64,000 bases of DNA from Capsicum annuum (Eukaryota > Streptophyta > Magnoliopsida > Solanales > Solanaceae), in contig NC_061119.1 of the NCBI RefSeq assembly GCF_002878395.1, forward strand, positions 45,730,033 through 45,794,032. The letters are read 5' to 3'. Positions 47,473-59,149 of this stretch are shown piece by piece. The notes beneath the pieces were generated by a model. The model had not been told where the DNA came from and did not search any database. It was given only the letters and a program-made list of their open reading frames with translations. Each line of letters begins with the position of its first letter. Position 1 is the first letter of the stretch. The translations under genes and the position numbers were made by a program.

Positions 47473-48640
47473 CTAGCCATCACTGTCACGCTCCTGTCCT
47501 AGGAGGACATGAGCCTCCATTCCAAATTCCTCCCCTCAATACTCCTATTCTCGGGAATCATCCAAAAAACATATTGTCCGCCTCCGCTTCCCAATTGTCC
47601 CAAAATTCCATAATAAATAATCCTTTAATTCATGTTGTCCAAAACACCAGTCGAGAATATAACCCAGATTTTTACCATCCATAAAATCCATCCCTAACCC
47701 CACAAATCCATTTCTAAATCCATAAAACCCATTTCTAAACCCCAAAATCCATTTACAAATCTACAAAATCGTCTTCCAAATCCACAAAATTCATTCCCAA
47801 CTCTACAAAATCCCTAGGTACCACCAAACTACTCTCAAATTCCATAAAGTATTCTTAATTTCCAAAACGTCCTCCCTACCTATCACCCAACCTCATCTCA
47901 TTCTCAAAATCAAGCTACCATTTTAAATCCTTCTCACATCATTATATCTCCTAACATCTACAACCCCTTTACTAATCTTGAGGTAGACCACTATGAGGAG
48001 AAGGAAAAGGAATAAATGACCAAGTATGAAAAGATGTTGGTACTGATGAATAAAGTGATTATGAGGATCAAGGAATCTCATGGGACAGGAGATAATGATA
48101 CTTTGGGTAACGATGATCTATGTGTGCACCCTGGAGTAGATCTACCAGAAGGGTACAATGTCCTTAAATTTGAAGTGTTCAACGGCATCAAAAATCCCAT
48201 TGCTCATCTAAGTAGGTATTGTGATCAAATGATCAGGGAAGAAAAAATCAGGCATTACTAATGCGTTTATTCAGCTGAAGCTTAAGAGGTGAAACTTTAG
48301 ATTAATTCACATCTAGGGTACTGAAAATATGGTCTGTCTGGAAGGCATTGGCTAAAACCTTTCTCTATAGGTCTGCATTTAACATTAAAATAGAACCTGA
48401 CCGACACTCTTTAGATTGGATTAAGAAGAAGAATAATGAGTGTTCCGAGACTATGCCTTCCATTGGAGAAAAAAATCTGCTAAGGTACAACCTCCTATGT
48501 ATGAGGAGGAAATGGTGCCGGTGTCCTCTCGTGCTCAAGAGGGAGAATTTTATTCGAGGATGGTATCCGTGGTCGGGACAACTTTTATAGATTTGATTAA
48601 ATCAGGGAATCACTAGAAGAAGGCATTTGAACAGGAAATA
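47473..48640 (+). pseudogene. Gag core of element 4
   Basis: This continues the coiled-coil interrupted at 43944. A Pro/Asn-rich linker in several frames (47480-47970) is followed by EKMLVLMNKVIMRIKESHGT and, in the 81-codon ORF at 48016, HPGVDLPEGYNVLKFEVFNG then IKNPIAHLSRYCDQMIREEK. This is the classical start of the retrotransposon gag domain. Later fragments include FNIKIEPDRHSLDWIKKK (48348) and, frameshifted, AKVQPPMYEEEMVPVSSRAQ (about 48478-48540). Confidence 0.82.
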
Positions 48641-49600
48641 TTGTAAAACCCCAACATCATCTGGGTCTTCTATGTTTCTAAATAAGAAAAGAGAATATGT
48701 GACTACGATCTCTACTGATTCTGTTGCTAAATTTAAGAAGAAATTCAAGCCTACGAATATTCTTTCTTCTCCACCGCCCTAAAGGTTTTTGCTTGTATTC
48801 TATGCCCAACCCCCATACTAAGCTCCACTTACAAATATATGATCCTAATACCAAACTCCATAGATAAATATCCTACCTAGTACCGATCTCCACAACTAAA
48901 TATTTTACTTTAATATTAAATTTTATAGCCAAATTATCAGTCTCATGTTCAAGATGCCCTTCCAAATAACCATATGAACTTCCAAGTGCCTCCAAATTAT
49001 CATAAAGTACCTCCTCTCACTAGTCAAAACCATTATAACACCCTTCGTCCAAACCTCAAAAAGAAACCTCCCCAAAACTTTACTCTATTGGCTGAAAGTC
49101 GCATCTTGATCTTTAAAAGATTAAAAGAACCTGGTTATCTATAGCCTATCCAACTGAAACTTTTCAATGCCAATTCTTGATCATTTTATGTCGATCAAAT
49201 CTATGCTTATCATTTAGGAGCGGCCGAGCACAATATCAAAGATTGCATCAACCTGAAATACAATATCTAAGACTTGATTAATCAGAAGATCATCACTCTT
49301 CAAGCACTAACACCAAATGTCAATTATAATCCATTTCTAATCATGGGGAGCCATTATTAACATGATTGAAATAGAGGGCAAATAGGTATCTAGCAAGACT
49401 ATTGCTAAGGTGAATTCAAAAAAGACTGAAAGAATAGAAGGAGTAAAGAAGATAGAAAGAGTCATTGCTGCTTTAAGTGTCAATGATAGACCCTCATTTG
49501 TAGTGATGACAACCCTGACTCAAGTATATGCTCTACCATTTCCTAGAAAGAAATTTATTATGCAGACTGCCACTGCTCAAGGGATGACATGGTTCGGATG
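48641..49600 (+). pseudogene. Gag C-terminal region of element 4 with CCHC-like remnant
   Basis: Linker sequences rich in Tyr/Pro/Asn are followed by PQNFTLLAESRILIFKRLKE (about 49070) and a region near 49200-49260 (FRSGRAQYQRLHQPEIQ, in one frame) that corresponds to the short zinc-finger-like segment of this family, with its Cys and His positions decayed. The ORF at 49410-49601 is a Lys/Glu-rich piece of the following linker. Confidence 0.68.
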
Positions 49601-50890
49601 ATGCTATATTTCTAAAGATTTGACCAACAGAAATAATTCACAGAGAAGGCCAATCATTGAAGGAGAGACCAAAGAATTTTGGAGGCATATGCAACCAAAA
49701 GAGTATTCGATTGTCAAGCACTTAGATAAGACTCCAGCCCAAATTTCTATTTGGGTGCTGTTAATGACTTTGCAATACCATCGATAGGCCTTATTTAAAG
49801 TCCTAGATGAATCATACGTTCCTATAGGTACGAATGTTAAAAATCTAACTGTAATGATAGAGAATGTTATGGAAAGTCACTGCATATCATTTAGTGAGAA
49901 AGAGTTCCCTTTTGAGGGGGTGATTCATAAGAAAGCCTTACACGTTATTGTCAATTATTGAGACTATATGATTAATCGGGAGTTGATAGATGAAGGACCT
50001 TATTTGAACGTCTGTCCTCTTTCTACATTGGTTCAAATGAGATATGACTTGGTAAAGGTTCGCCAAAGCCATGTTAATGTGTGAGCTTTGATGGAGGGCA
50101 GAGATATACTACAGGTGAATTTGACTTGTACATCCAGATGGGACCCACTGAATTCAAGGCTAAATTTCATGTTATGGATATCCATCCTAGTTATAACCTG
50201 CTCCTGGAGAGACTGTGGATTTATGGTGCAAAGGCGGTTTCGTAGACCCTTCTTTAATTATTGAAGTTTATTTAGGAAAACCACAAGGAAATCATCCAAG
50301 GAGAAGGAATCCGTTTAAGACATCCTAATGGTTATGTGCCTATGATTGAAGATATCCCAAGGTGAAGTAATTTTTATAGGGTAGAAACTATAAATGATGC
50401 AGAGAAAGATCTGGCTTCCAAAATGTCAATACCCTCCATCTATAAGAAGATGGAAATTGCGATGTTAAGAAGTGTATTCAAGCCTGGTCAAGGCTTGAGA
50501 ATGAATTTAGAATGAATTATTGAGCCGATTGCGATCCCAGAAAAACATTTAGGTATGAGTTAGGGTACAAGCCAACAAATAAAGATGAGAATGAAGATAA
50601 GTCAAAGATAGGTTTGTCCAAACCATTGCCACTCCTATACCAGTCATTTACTGTGCATGAGGTATCAACAAATAATGGTTTTGGGGATGGTATGGGAAAT
50701 ATTTTCAAAGGATGCAATGCTATATAGAAGATTTTCCAAAATCTAGTGGGGTGAGGAAGGTTGCATTAGAATAGACTTTGTAGAATTGGAACACCACACC
50801 ACTAATGTCTCACCGGTTGTCGTGGTAGATGAAATACTAATTATTAGTAGTTTTAAAATTAGTGATGATCCATAGGAGGCCTCATGATCC
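49601..50890 (+). pseudogene. Protease and G-patch-like part of element 4
   Basis: The plus strand reads EFWRHMQPKEYSIVKHLDKT, PAQISIWVLLMTLQYHR and FPFEGVIHKKALHVIVNY. The retropepsin active site is read as LIDEGPYLNVCPLSTL, where the family has Asp-Asp-Gly-Ser, so it is altered. Downstream KPGQGLRMNLE and IIEPIAIP (about 50478-50550) form a G-patch-like motif typical between protease and RT in these elements. No RT follows: similarity ends at about 50890 where a minus-strand copia element begins. Confidence 0.78.
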
Positions 50891-50904
50891 ACCCTCTTGA
50901 TGTA

Positions 50905-50999
50905 GAAATAACTATAATGCATGTAACTCAGCATTATTATTACCTGTCAAAACAATGCCATTAACATATACTGCTACTATTAAAATAGAAGAGTCAGAT
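50905..50999 (-). pseudogene. RT fragment of copia element 5, distal part
   Basis: On the minus strand this reads SILIVAVYVNGIVLTGNN, the YVDD active-site motif with both Asp changed (VNG). It continues the RT that breaks off at 53361; the split is caused by solo LTR G. The 3' remainder of the element (RNase H and 3' LTR) is missing. Confidence 0.85.
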
Positions 51000-53355
51000 T
51001 GTAATACCCCGATTGTTTATTAAGCCTAAATCCATATTTTGAGTGGATATGTATGACTTCTTAAGTGATTGATGTTTAAACCATGTTGTACTGAATAATC
51101 TTTCCATCGATACCAATTTTATTGAAATTCGACTTCGGAAGAGGAAGTTATAGCCGTTTTACTCAGCGATATCGGATCGCCTAGGTATGACGGTCGCCTT
51201 GGCGGACCGTCAGGTTCTTGGTGGACCGTCAAGTGTCCTGTTAAGCCAAGGCAGTGACCCTTCTTCCTGGTCACCGTGTGACGGCCAAGATGGTAGACCA
51301 TCAAAAAGTTGACAGACCGTCAAGGGGTCCGTCAGGTCGAGATAGAATATCTCATTTCTAGCCCTCGAGTGACGGATGACTTGGTGGTCTGTCAGTTTCC
51401 TAAAGGACCGTCACTTCGATCGACACATCGAGGTAGAACATTCCAGTTTTGGCACTCGAGTGACGGACGATCTGGTGTACCATTAGGAGACTTGATAGAC
51501 CATCAGATCGATTGTCACAGGCCACGATCAGCAAATTTTAGCTTTTTCAAAAGGGCATTTCGGACATTTTCGCTCCTTGTTGCCTTATATATACATAAAA
51601 GTAGTAAAGAGAATATTATTTTCTCCTATTTCTCTCCAATTTCTCCAAGAATTTTCTAGAAAACTAGGGTTTTCTCTCAACCCAAAAATCAAAACTCCGT
51701 CCAAGAAATTCAAGGATCTTCCATAGATTTCTTCAAGTTGTGCAAGAATTAAGCTCCCTTAGTCAAAGGCGTCAAGTTTCTTAGCTAAAAAATGTAAGGA
51801 AGAAGTTCCAAATAAGTTTTTACATCTCCAAAATTATAATCCAAGGTATGTGGGGCTTGAACAAGAACACTCCTTTCATTCTTGTGCCTAAAGATTTACT
51901 TGCTATTATGGATTTACATGATTTTACAAGTGGGTTTACATCCAAATTTCTTTATTTATGATTTATGAGATTTGAGTTGAATAAGTTTGATATTTATGAT
52001 TATTTCACCATCATGTCTCTTAAATTGAGAATTTATTCCATGAGTTGTATATTGTCATTATGTATTGATGATTTCTAAGTGATTTAAGACAAGTGTCATG
52101 AGTTATGCCTTTCCATGAGAAATTTGACTATTGAATATATATCAATATTTGAGATTGAAATTCAAGAATGAGTCCTATGATGTTTCCTTGTTTCTTTTGA
52201 TATTTAAAAATGATTCAAAAAGCAAATGTACTTGATGCTGAGAAAGATTGTATTTAGTCGAGTAGGGTTAGGAATCCATAAGATGTTTATGATTTACAGA
52301 TGAGATATATATTTATGTTTTGGTCTTTATAATAGAACCATGAGTTGATATTGATTAAGGTGGATTTTCTAACACGTTCTGAGCTGAGTCTGGGAGGAGT
52401 ATTTAGCACCAACCGGGAAATGTGGTATTTCCCCGAAACTACGTGCCAACGTAGGATTGATGTTGATAATTATGGACAGAGGCCGAGTATGGGATTGTGA
52501 TAACGAGATTGAGGTTGTACTCCCTGGTAAGAGTACGACACCTCTACCAATGTGGGGTTCTCTTCTTAGGAGGGAAAAATGTTGGACTCTATGCGGCTCA
52601 CATGGTGTAGTTATGTCGGTTATAAGAAACTCCCACACCTATAATGATCTAAGTACCATGAGTTACCGAGTCACTCTAAGTCATGAGTCAAAGAGTTTGA
52701 GTTGAGTTAAATGATTTATGAGATTTATGAAGCATATGTTATTACTGATGGCTTACGGAAATGATGTTTTAGATAATTCAAGCGAAGATAGTTATTATTG
52801 TCAGCATGCATGATTTTCTTATACAATTATGATATTATTTAGAATGTTGCATCCACCCCCACATACTCAGTACATTACCAAGTACCGACTCCCACACTCT
52901 TTTGTATTCTATATTTTCTCATGATATAGGTTCAGGTGCTCAGTCTTAGTAGCGACAGTGATCTTTGAGTACCTTTATCTACATTTCTGCGGTTGGTGAG
53001 TCCTCATGGTTCGAGGACATGTGTCTCCGATTTTGTCTTATTAATAGATAGTTGTTTACTTTCAATTCAGTACAAGTCAGTTGGGGATCTGTCCCAATGG
53101 CTCCTCAGTCCTATGTAGTAGAGGCTTTGTCAGACTAGTGTACCAGCGTGTACAGAGATTTCAGTATTTTGTTTGTATAGGGCAGTATTACTTCATATTT
53201 CAGTATGTTCATGACATGTTTATTCCTCTTTATCTTAGCATGATTTGTGCTATAATGAGTTCTGAAAGTGATGACAGGCTTAGAGGGTTACCTTGAGGCC
53301 ACGTGTGACCTTGAGCACCATGTGATATCTCGGGATAGGTTCTTGGGGTGTTACA
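51000..53355 (+). mobile_element. Solo LTR G, chromovirus type
   Basis: A 2,356-bp LTR from TGTAATACCCC to GGGGTGTTACA, flanked by CAGAT on both sides (50995-50999 and 53356-53360), a perfect target duplication. A TATA-like TATATATACA lies at 51586-51595 and a leader-like CTAGGGTTTTCTCTC follows, which sets plus orientation. No internal domain remains. The repeated GACCGTCA/TGACGG words at 51180-51500 are a GC-richer feature of the LTR. ORFs inside are incidental. Confidence 0.95.
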
Positions 53356-53360
53356 CAGAT

Positions 53361-53818
53361 TTTTTGATGAATAGAGAATAATCATTAAGAGAATGAGTAA
53401 ACCCTTTAAAATTAAGAGCGACCGTAAGTCCTAAGTACCAATGCTTAGAGACTTGACGAAGTCCAAATATAGACTTTTTAATCTTGGAAATATGAGATGG
53501 TGATGGTGGAACTATCCCATCAGGGAACTTCATGTAGACTTCCTCATAAATATCTCCATAAAAAATGCATTATTAACATCCAATTGATAAAAGCCCCGAA
53601 CCTTTTTTTATTGTTGTAGCTAGAATACATCAGATAGTAGTTATTTTGAGAACTGGAGAAAAAGTCTCATTAAAATCAATACCTTTCCTTTGAATGTCTT
53701 CTCTAATTACTAACCAAGATTTTAACCTTTTGATGCTGCCATCACTATGTTGTTTGACTTTATAAACCCACTTACAAAGTAAAGACTTTTTACCAGGGGT
53801 ATTTGGACTATGTCCCAA
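53361..53818 (-). pseudogene. RT of copia element 5, proximal part
   Basis: The two open pieces at 53818-53630 ([36 protein letters not shown]) and 53533-53351 (MKFPDGIVPPSPSHISKIKK, SIFGLRQVSKHWYLGLTVAL) are the fingers and palm of a Ty1/copia RT. Family motifs RLKxWLV and FSPVxK are present. The frame ends in the inserted LTR at 53356. Confidence 0.92.
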
Positions 53819-54070
53819 GTGTTGTTCCTCTCTAGAGCTTGAAGCTCTTTCTCCATAGCTTTTTTCTAACCTTTGTGCAACACAACTTGATTATAATTGA
53901 TAGGTTCTTGAATATTAGACAAGGAATTTAACATATGTTGATTATTGGAAGATAAAGTTGTGACAGAAAGAGAGACTGGTGAGATAAGATGAGAAACAAG
54001 AAGAGCTAACATAAGCCAAGTGCACAGAATTGCAAATATAATCTTCTAGATGACAAAGAATTTTGTGTTC

Positions 54071-54860
54071 CTAAGTTAACCTCTTAAGTGAGGAAATATT
54101 ATTTGTTTGAGGAAAAGGTGAATGTACCTGATCTATGACAGTAGAAGGAACATGAGGTTGTACCTGGTTTGTGATAGTAGAAGGAATAGAAGGTTGTACC
54201 TGGTCCACAATGGTAGAAGCATGAGGTAAAGTAGAAGTGATAACTGAGGGAGATGGGATGCTTTGATTAGTGTCAATATTATCATCAGAATCAGTAGTTG
54301 GGATTGATGTATAGACTGGAAAGTAGGAATCATTAGATTTAGAAGAAGCAAAAGTAAAGATATTTTTATGAAACACAACATCTCTAGAAACTATGATTTT
54401 CTTAGTATTAAGAACCAAAACTTTATAGCCTTTCTTTCCATATGGATATTCTAAAAGGCCACATGCAGTGGCCCTTGGTGCCAACTTAGACCTTTGAGAG
54501 GATAGAGTGGAAACAAAACATAGACATCTAAAATATTTGAGATTAGAATAGTTAGGTGTGGTCTTGAAAAGGAATTCAAAAGGAGTTTTACCATTAAGGA
54601 TTTTTGAAGAAAATCTATTGATTAGATATGTTGCAGTCAAAAGACATTCACTGCAATATTGAATGGGTAGATGTGACTGGTACAAAAGAGCCCTAGATGT
54701 TTTTTTCAAATGCCTATGTTTTCTTTTAACCACACAAATTTTTTGTGGAGTAGACACACATGAGGTTTGATGTTGAATCCCTTTAGAATCAAAATATTTT
54801 GATTGTATTGTGGCACTTCCTAACTCAAGTGCATTGTCAGATTTTACTATTTTGACCTTG
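54071..54860 (-). pseudogene. Integrase core end and C-terminal region, copia element 5
   Basis: The piece from about 54860 reads KIVKSDNALELGSATIQSKY with the second catalytic Asp intact. The 228-codon ORF at 54757 begins STPQKICVVKRKHRHLKKTS: the third catalytic acid, Glu in VERKH of the family, is Lys here. YCSECLLTATYLINRF and FEFLFKTTPNYSNLKYFRCL, then CFVSTLSSQRSKLAPRA, follow. The C-terminal linker carries three 12-residue repeats (see Findings). Confidence 0.9.
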
Positions 54861-54862
54861 AT

Positions 54863-55210
54863 TTAAAATTGTCTTTTGACCATAACTAAGAAAGATTTGA
54901 GGACTGTGAAATCATTTAATTTATTGCTTAATAGGAAAGTCCATATTCCTCTACTAAAATCATTTACAATGGTAAGAAAAAATTTATACCCATCATGTGT
55001 TGGTTCTTTATATGATCCCCAAGTGTCGATATGTATCAACTCAAAAATACTTTTTGTTGAGATGTTGCTTGTTGAAAAAGGTAGTTTGTCTTGTCTTGCC
55101 ATTGGATAGATCACATATGGTGTGTCAAAATTTTGATAAGAAGAGATCGAATGAAAAGGAACATTTTTCATATTATTCAACGGCATATGCCTCAATCTGT
55201 AATGCCACAA
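54863..55210 (-). pseudogene. Gag-pre-integrase and integrase start, copia element 5
   Basis: MWHYRLRHMPLNNMKNVPFH is the HxxLGH-type zinc-binding part (here WHYRLRH). SIFELIHIDTWGSYKEPTHD gives the first catalytic Asp, and FFLTIVNDFSRGIWTFLLSN is a hallmark of copia integrases. The frame shifts at 54863 into the next piece. Confidence 0.9.
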
Positions 55211-55299
55211 TTTCTCCTTTATTTTGGAATCAAGTAAGGCAAAGCATTAATGAGAAACTGAATTAGAACTGAAAGTCATATTACAAAAAACTGAATTAG

Positions 55300-56030
55300 A
55301 ACCTAAACTAGGACTTGAGATTTTATTAACTTGAGCATTTGGAAGAGTGTCTGACTAGGTTAAGTTGACTATTTAGAGTCCTTTTTCTCTACCAATTTTC
55401 AATGGGTTCTTCAGAGAAGAGACCCAAAACATTAAACAAAAAGTAGGAGTGAATATCACATAATTATTGAGTTATCTACACAATTTCTGTACAGATAAGT
55501 GATTATACTTGAACAAAGGTACATATAAAACATTCTCTATAACAAGATTTGGTAATGGACACTGTTCCTGAATGAGTTACCCTTACTTTGTATAAATTAG
55601 GAAGATTCACCATGAGTGCACTAGGCAAAGCCTTAAATTTAAAAGAATTGATATATTGTGAGTCATATGCTAAGTAGTTCCACTATTTGATATCCAAGAA
55701 TTATTGTCAATGTTTACTAGGTGTGCATAAGAATTTAAAAACTTATCTTTACCCGCAACCCTTATGTTGGCAGAAACTTGAGTATTTTTACCTTATTTTA
55801 CAATATTCAATTACTGAAGAAGCTCCAACAATCGTGCCTCAAATTTTTGAGTCAAGGGCCTGATGGTTGGAACACTATTGTCTTCCCGTTCCTTAGCAGT
55901 GTCAACATTGTTATTGTACTGAACGTTTTCTTAAAATTTTCTCTGCTTCACAAATTTAAAGTTAGAAGGAAACCCGTGAATTCTAAACATTTATCCACTA
56001 TATGATCTAATTTCTTACAGTTTGCACAAA
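55300..56030 (-). pseudogene. Zinc knuckle and protease of copia element 5
   Basis: Near 56020-55980 the minus strand reads CANCKKLDHIVDKC, an intact C-X2-C-X4-H-X4-C knuckle, followed by a His-Gly-Phe-like segment. Near 55700-55650 the protease active site reads SWISNSGTT, with Asn where the catalytic Asp is expected, followed by a stop. The gag domain that should precede the knuckle is missing: the primer site is only about 100 bases upstream. Confidence 0.78.
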
Positions 56031-56133
56031 TTAAATTATTTTGGGTAGTGAACATGAAGAACAATTTGAGATAAGATGATTGAGATTGAGAAACAAAGAT
56101 GAGAATTTGACATAAGCTGATTGAATCAACCTT

Positions 56134-56145
56134 GCTCTGATACCA
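56134..56145 (-). other. tRNA-Met primer binding site of copia element 5
   Basis: The minus strand reads TGGTATCAGAGC, a perfect match to the plant initiator tRNA-Met complement. It adjoins the LTR at about 56147. Confidence 0.92.
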
Positions 56146-56146
56146 C

Positions 56147-56442
56147 GCAAGAATTGAAAGGAATTAAATGAATTGCAGAAAAGAAAGACAAAGAATTTGC
56201 AAAAAATTTTTCTCCTTTTCTTGATTGATTGATATTTTGTACAATGTTTTGTATATATACAAGTATACAAAAGAGAAACAAACTCAAACACCTAAGGACT
56301 CCTAAATAAGTTAAAAATAATACTCTCCTAAATAAGATAGGATACTAGTCTAAATAAGGATACACAAAATATTTACCTAGGTATACAAAAGGAATAAAAT
56401 AATATATACAATGATTTCCTGCCGATTTAGTCAAAATCAACA
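56147..56442 (-). repeat. 5' LTR of copia element 5
   Basis: About 296 bp. On the minus strand it starts TGTTGATTTTGACTAAATCG at 56442 and ends just before the primer site. It holds TATATACAAAACATTGTAC, a TATA-like region typical of short copia LTRs. The 3' LTR has been lost with the element's end, so the outer boundary rests on the TGTTG start alone. Confidence 0.72.
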
Positions 56443-57233
56443 TGTTAAGGCAAGTCTAAGTCGTGTACTAAGCAGACAACTATAATATAGCAATCAGATG
56501 AAACAGGTGAACCAACCTGATCCAATGAATAAATTACATCATTATCTCAGCAGAACTCCTTCACATGAAGCTATCACTTGGTTGCTGAGTTCTGGCTTTT
56601 GTTGCTATATGAGTGCGTGAGCAACCTCCATTGAAAGAGTCATTTATTTATATCCTCAGCCCATAGAGGTGTATTTGTTTTCTACCACCTTGTTAACTAC
56701 AGCTCTTTCTTCACGCAGTGTTGTAGTTGAAGACATGCCTCTTTAACCCTACATGTTTGGATCTCCCTGTCTCACAGAAGTTCACTTTTGCTAAAATCTA
56801 TTATCTTGAGGTCTTCTAATCTTCTTAAACTACTTTTAGTAATCTTACTTCATCTTGACTTCTGTTGGAACAATCAATGATGCACCTGTTTCTTCCACAT
56901 GTTTCATGACTTGGTATAATTTGCTACATTTAGATAGTTTATTTATCGTCCATCATCGAAACTCCAAAAGCCCCAACAATTTTCTTTTGTTAATTTTTTT
57001 TTCCTTAATTAGTATTTTTTGCAAGATTTTTATTTTTATTTTTATTTAATCTTCCTTTTTCAATTATGTTTATCCGCTTAGATGCATGCTCTAATTTTAG
57101 TTAAACTTTTCTTTTAATTCTTTCAAAATTTGGTTCAATTTTCCTCAGACTTCTAAATTTTGATGGATGAATCATGGATAATATCATCATTATTATGTAT
57201 TATTCTAACTCCAATTTCATGTCTAGTTAATAG
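56443..57233. other. No recognisable gene
   Basis: A spacer between the two copia elements, AT-rich, T-rich at 56985-57120. Short ORFs (56855-57049) have no motif. Nothing further seen. Confidence 0.5.
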
Positions 57234-57558
57234 TGTTGGGTTCATAGTAGATGAAAGAAGTGTGAATGAAAAAATGGAGAGTAAAAGAGTGGAGGGAAGG
57301 AGACACAAACATGGAAAGTAAACTGCCAAATTGGCAAGTTTACTCTTTCTCCCACATTGGTGGAAGAAGATAAATTGAGGGTGTTTATATTGAGAAACAC
57401 TAACTCTACATGGATAGTGAGGCAAGAACTAGATGATGCCTTGTGCTGTCGTCGTCTTCGCTCGCTCGGCTTTGGATTTGGATTTATCAAATGATCGATC
57501 GATGAGATCTATCTTTTTGGACAAATTTTATTTGACAGAAATAAATTAATTCAATAAG
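57234..57558 (+). repeat. 5' LTR, truncated, of copia element 6
   Basis: This starts TGTTGGGTTCATAGTAGATG and matches 59150-59480 nearly base for base, then diverges at about 57558. The remaining part of the LTR is deleted, and pol follows directly. It holds CCACATTGGTGGAAGAAG, conserved in both copies. Confidence 0.9.
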
Positions 57559-58560
57559 AAATAGATGTGTATATATTAAAGACACACCAAATCACCAAGT
57601 CATTGTTTGTTTATATGTGGATGATATGTTGATCATCAGCAGAGACATTTATGACATAAATGCAACCAAATGAATGCTCTAGAGCAAATTTGATATAAAA
57701 GACCTTGGATTTGCAGATGTGATCTTAGGTATAAGAATCCATCGAACTCCACAAGGGTTAGCATTGTCACAGTCTCATTATATCAAAAAAGTACTTGACA
57801 AGTTCAAGTATATGGAATTCGGTATTGCCAAGACTCCATTGGATGTGACTTTGCACTTTGAAAGAATGAAGGTGAAAGTGACTCACAATTGGAGTACGCA
57901 AGAGTATTGGGATGTTTAATATATATAATGAACTGTACACGACCAAACATAGCATGTACAATTAGTAAATTGAGTCGGTACACGAGTAATACCAACAAAA
58001 CTCATTGGATGGCTATGAAAAGAATTTTGGGGTATCTTAAATACACTCAAAACTATGCGTTGCATTATAATAAATATCCTACGGTACTTGAAGGATATAG
58101 TGATGCAAATTCGATCACTGGATCAAACGAAGTAAAATCCACAAGTGGATATGTATTTACTATCGCTGGAGGAGTAGTATCTTGAAAATCATCCAAACAA
58201 GCTTGTATCGCTCGCTCTATAATGGAATCTGAATTTATCGCATTAGATAATGTTGGTGAAGATGCAAAATGGCTCTGGAATTTCTGGAAAGATATTCCGT
58301 ATTGGCCCAAGCTAGTGGCACCAGTATGTATACACTATGATAGCCAAATGGCAATAGGTAGGGCAGGGAGCATGATGTACTATGGTAAATCTTGTCACAT
58401 ATGACGGAGACATAATACCGTTAGGAAAATTCTCTCTAGTGGAATTATCAGTATTGACTAATTAAAGTCAAAGGATAATGTGTCGGATCCACTTACAAAA
58501 GGCCTATCTAGAGAAGGAGTGGAAAGGACATCCAATGAAATGGGTTTAAGGCCTAAGACG
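57559..58560 (+). pseudogene. RT end and RNase H of copia element 6
   Basis: YVDDMLI is readable at about 57613-57635 (nucleotides for VYMWMICW in the shifted frame), followed by FADVILGIRIHRTPQGLALS, SHYIKKVLDKFKYMEFG, YARVLGCLIYIMNCTRPNIA, and MKRILGYLKYTQNYALHYNK, GYSDANSITGSNEVKSTSGY. The RNase H ends KSKDNVSDPLTKGLSRE. A TGA replaces Trp before KSSKQA, and another replaces Arg in the HIxRRHNT motif. The 5' two thirds of the coding region are deleted, with the junction at the LTR. Confidence 0.92.
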
Positions 58561-59149
58561 AGTTAGCATGGCGGTAACTCTACCTAGCAGACTGGAGATC
58601 CCAAGAGCTAGGTTCAAGGAGATCAAACAAAGTTGTGTCTCAAAGGTTCAACATTGTCAATTACCCAACCCATTCTCATGATGTAGACAATGTATAGTAA
58701 ACTAGGATAAGATTTAAGGTGAAAAGTCTTTTAATGACTATCTAAATTTGGCAGATTTGACTAAATAATTTAATCTATAGGATTGAACATTTAGAAATCA
58801 TCTATGTGAGGGCGAAGTGAAAGCCGCTTCAAAGAGAATGTTAGTAAAGGCCTATTATCTAAGCTCTATTGAAACCTGGACGTGTTCATGGATGAAAAAA
58901 ATAAAACCGTGAGAACCATAAATGGTAAAAGGCTATTTGTGTGACATGTGTTGTCTAAGTGTACATTAAAGATCGACGGTTCAAAGATATCAAATATACC
59001 AATTGACAGAGTGCATCCGATGCATGTTTACTATGGAAAGTTCAAAGGGAAACCCACTTATCCAGATGCAATCAGTTTTTGCTTGATGATCACATACTTG
59101 TCTGAAAAAGTTTTATGAAAAATAACCATTCCCCATTCATGTGGGGGAT
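58561..59149 (+). other. 3' untranslated region and polypurine tract of element 6
   Basis: A non-coding stretch after pol ends. The purine-rich CATGTGGGGGAT at 59137-59148 lies just before the LTR and serves as polypurine tract. Long 3' regions of this kind occur in some copia lineages. Confidence 0.75.

Noticed and set aside
52369..52705. ORFs of 82 and 89 codons on opposite strands
   Set aside because: They are inside solo LTR G and resemble no protein.
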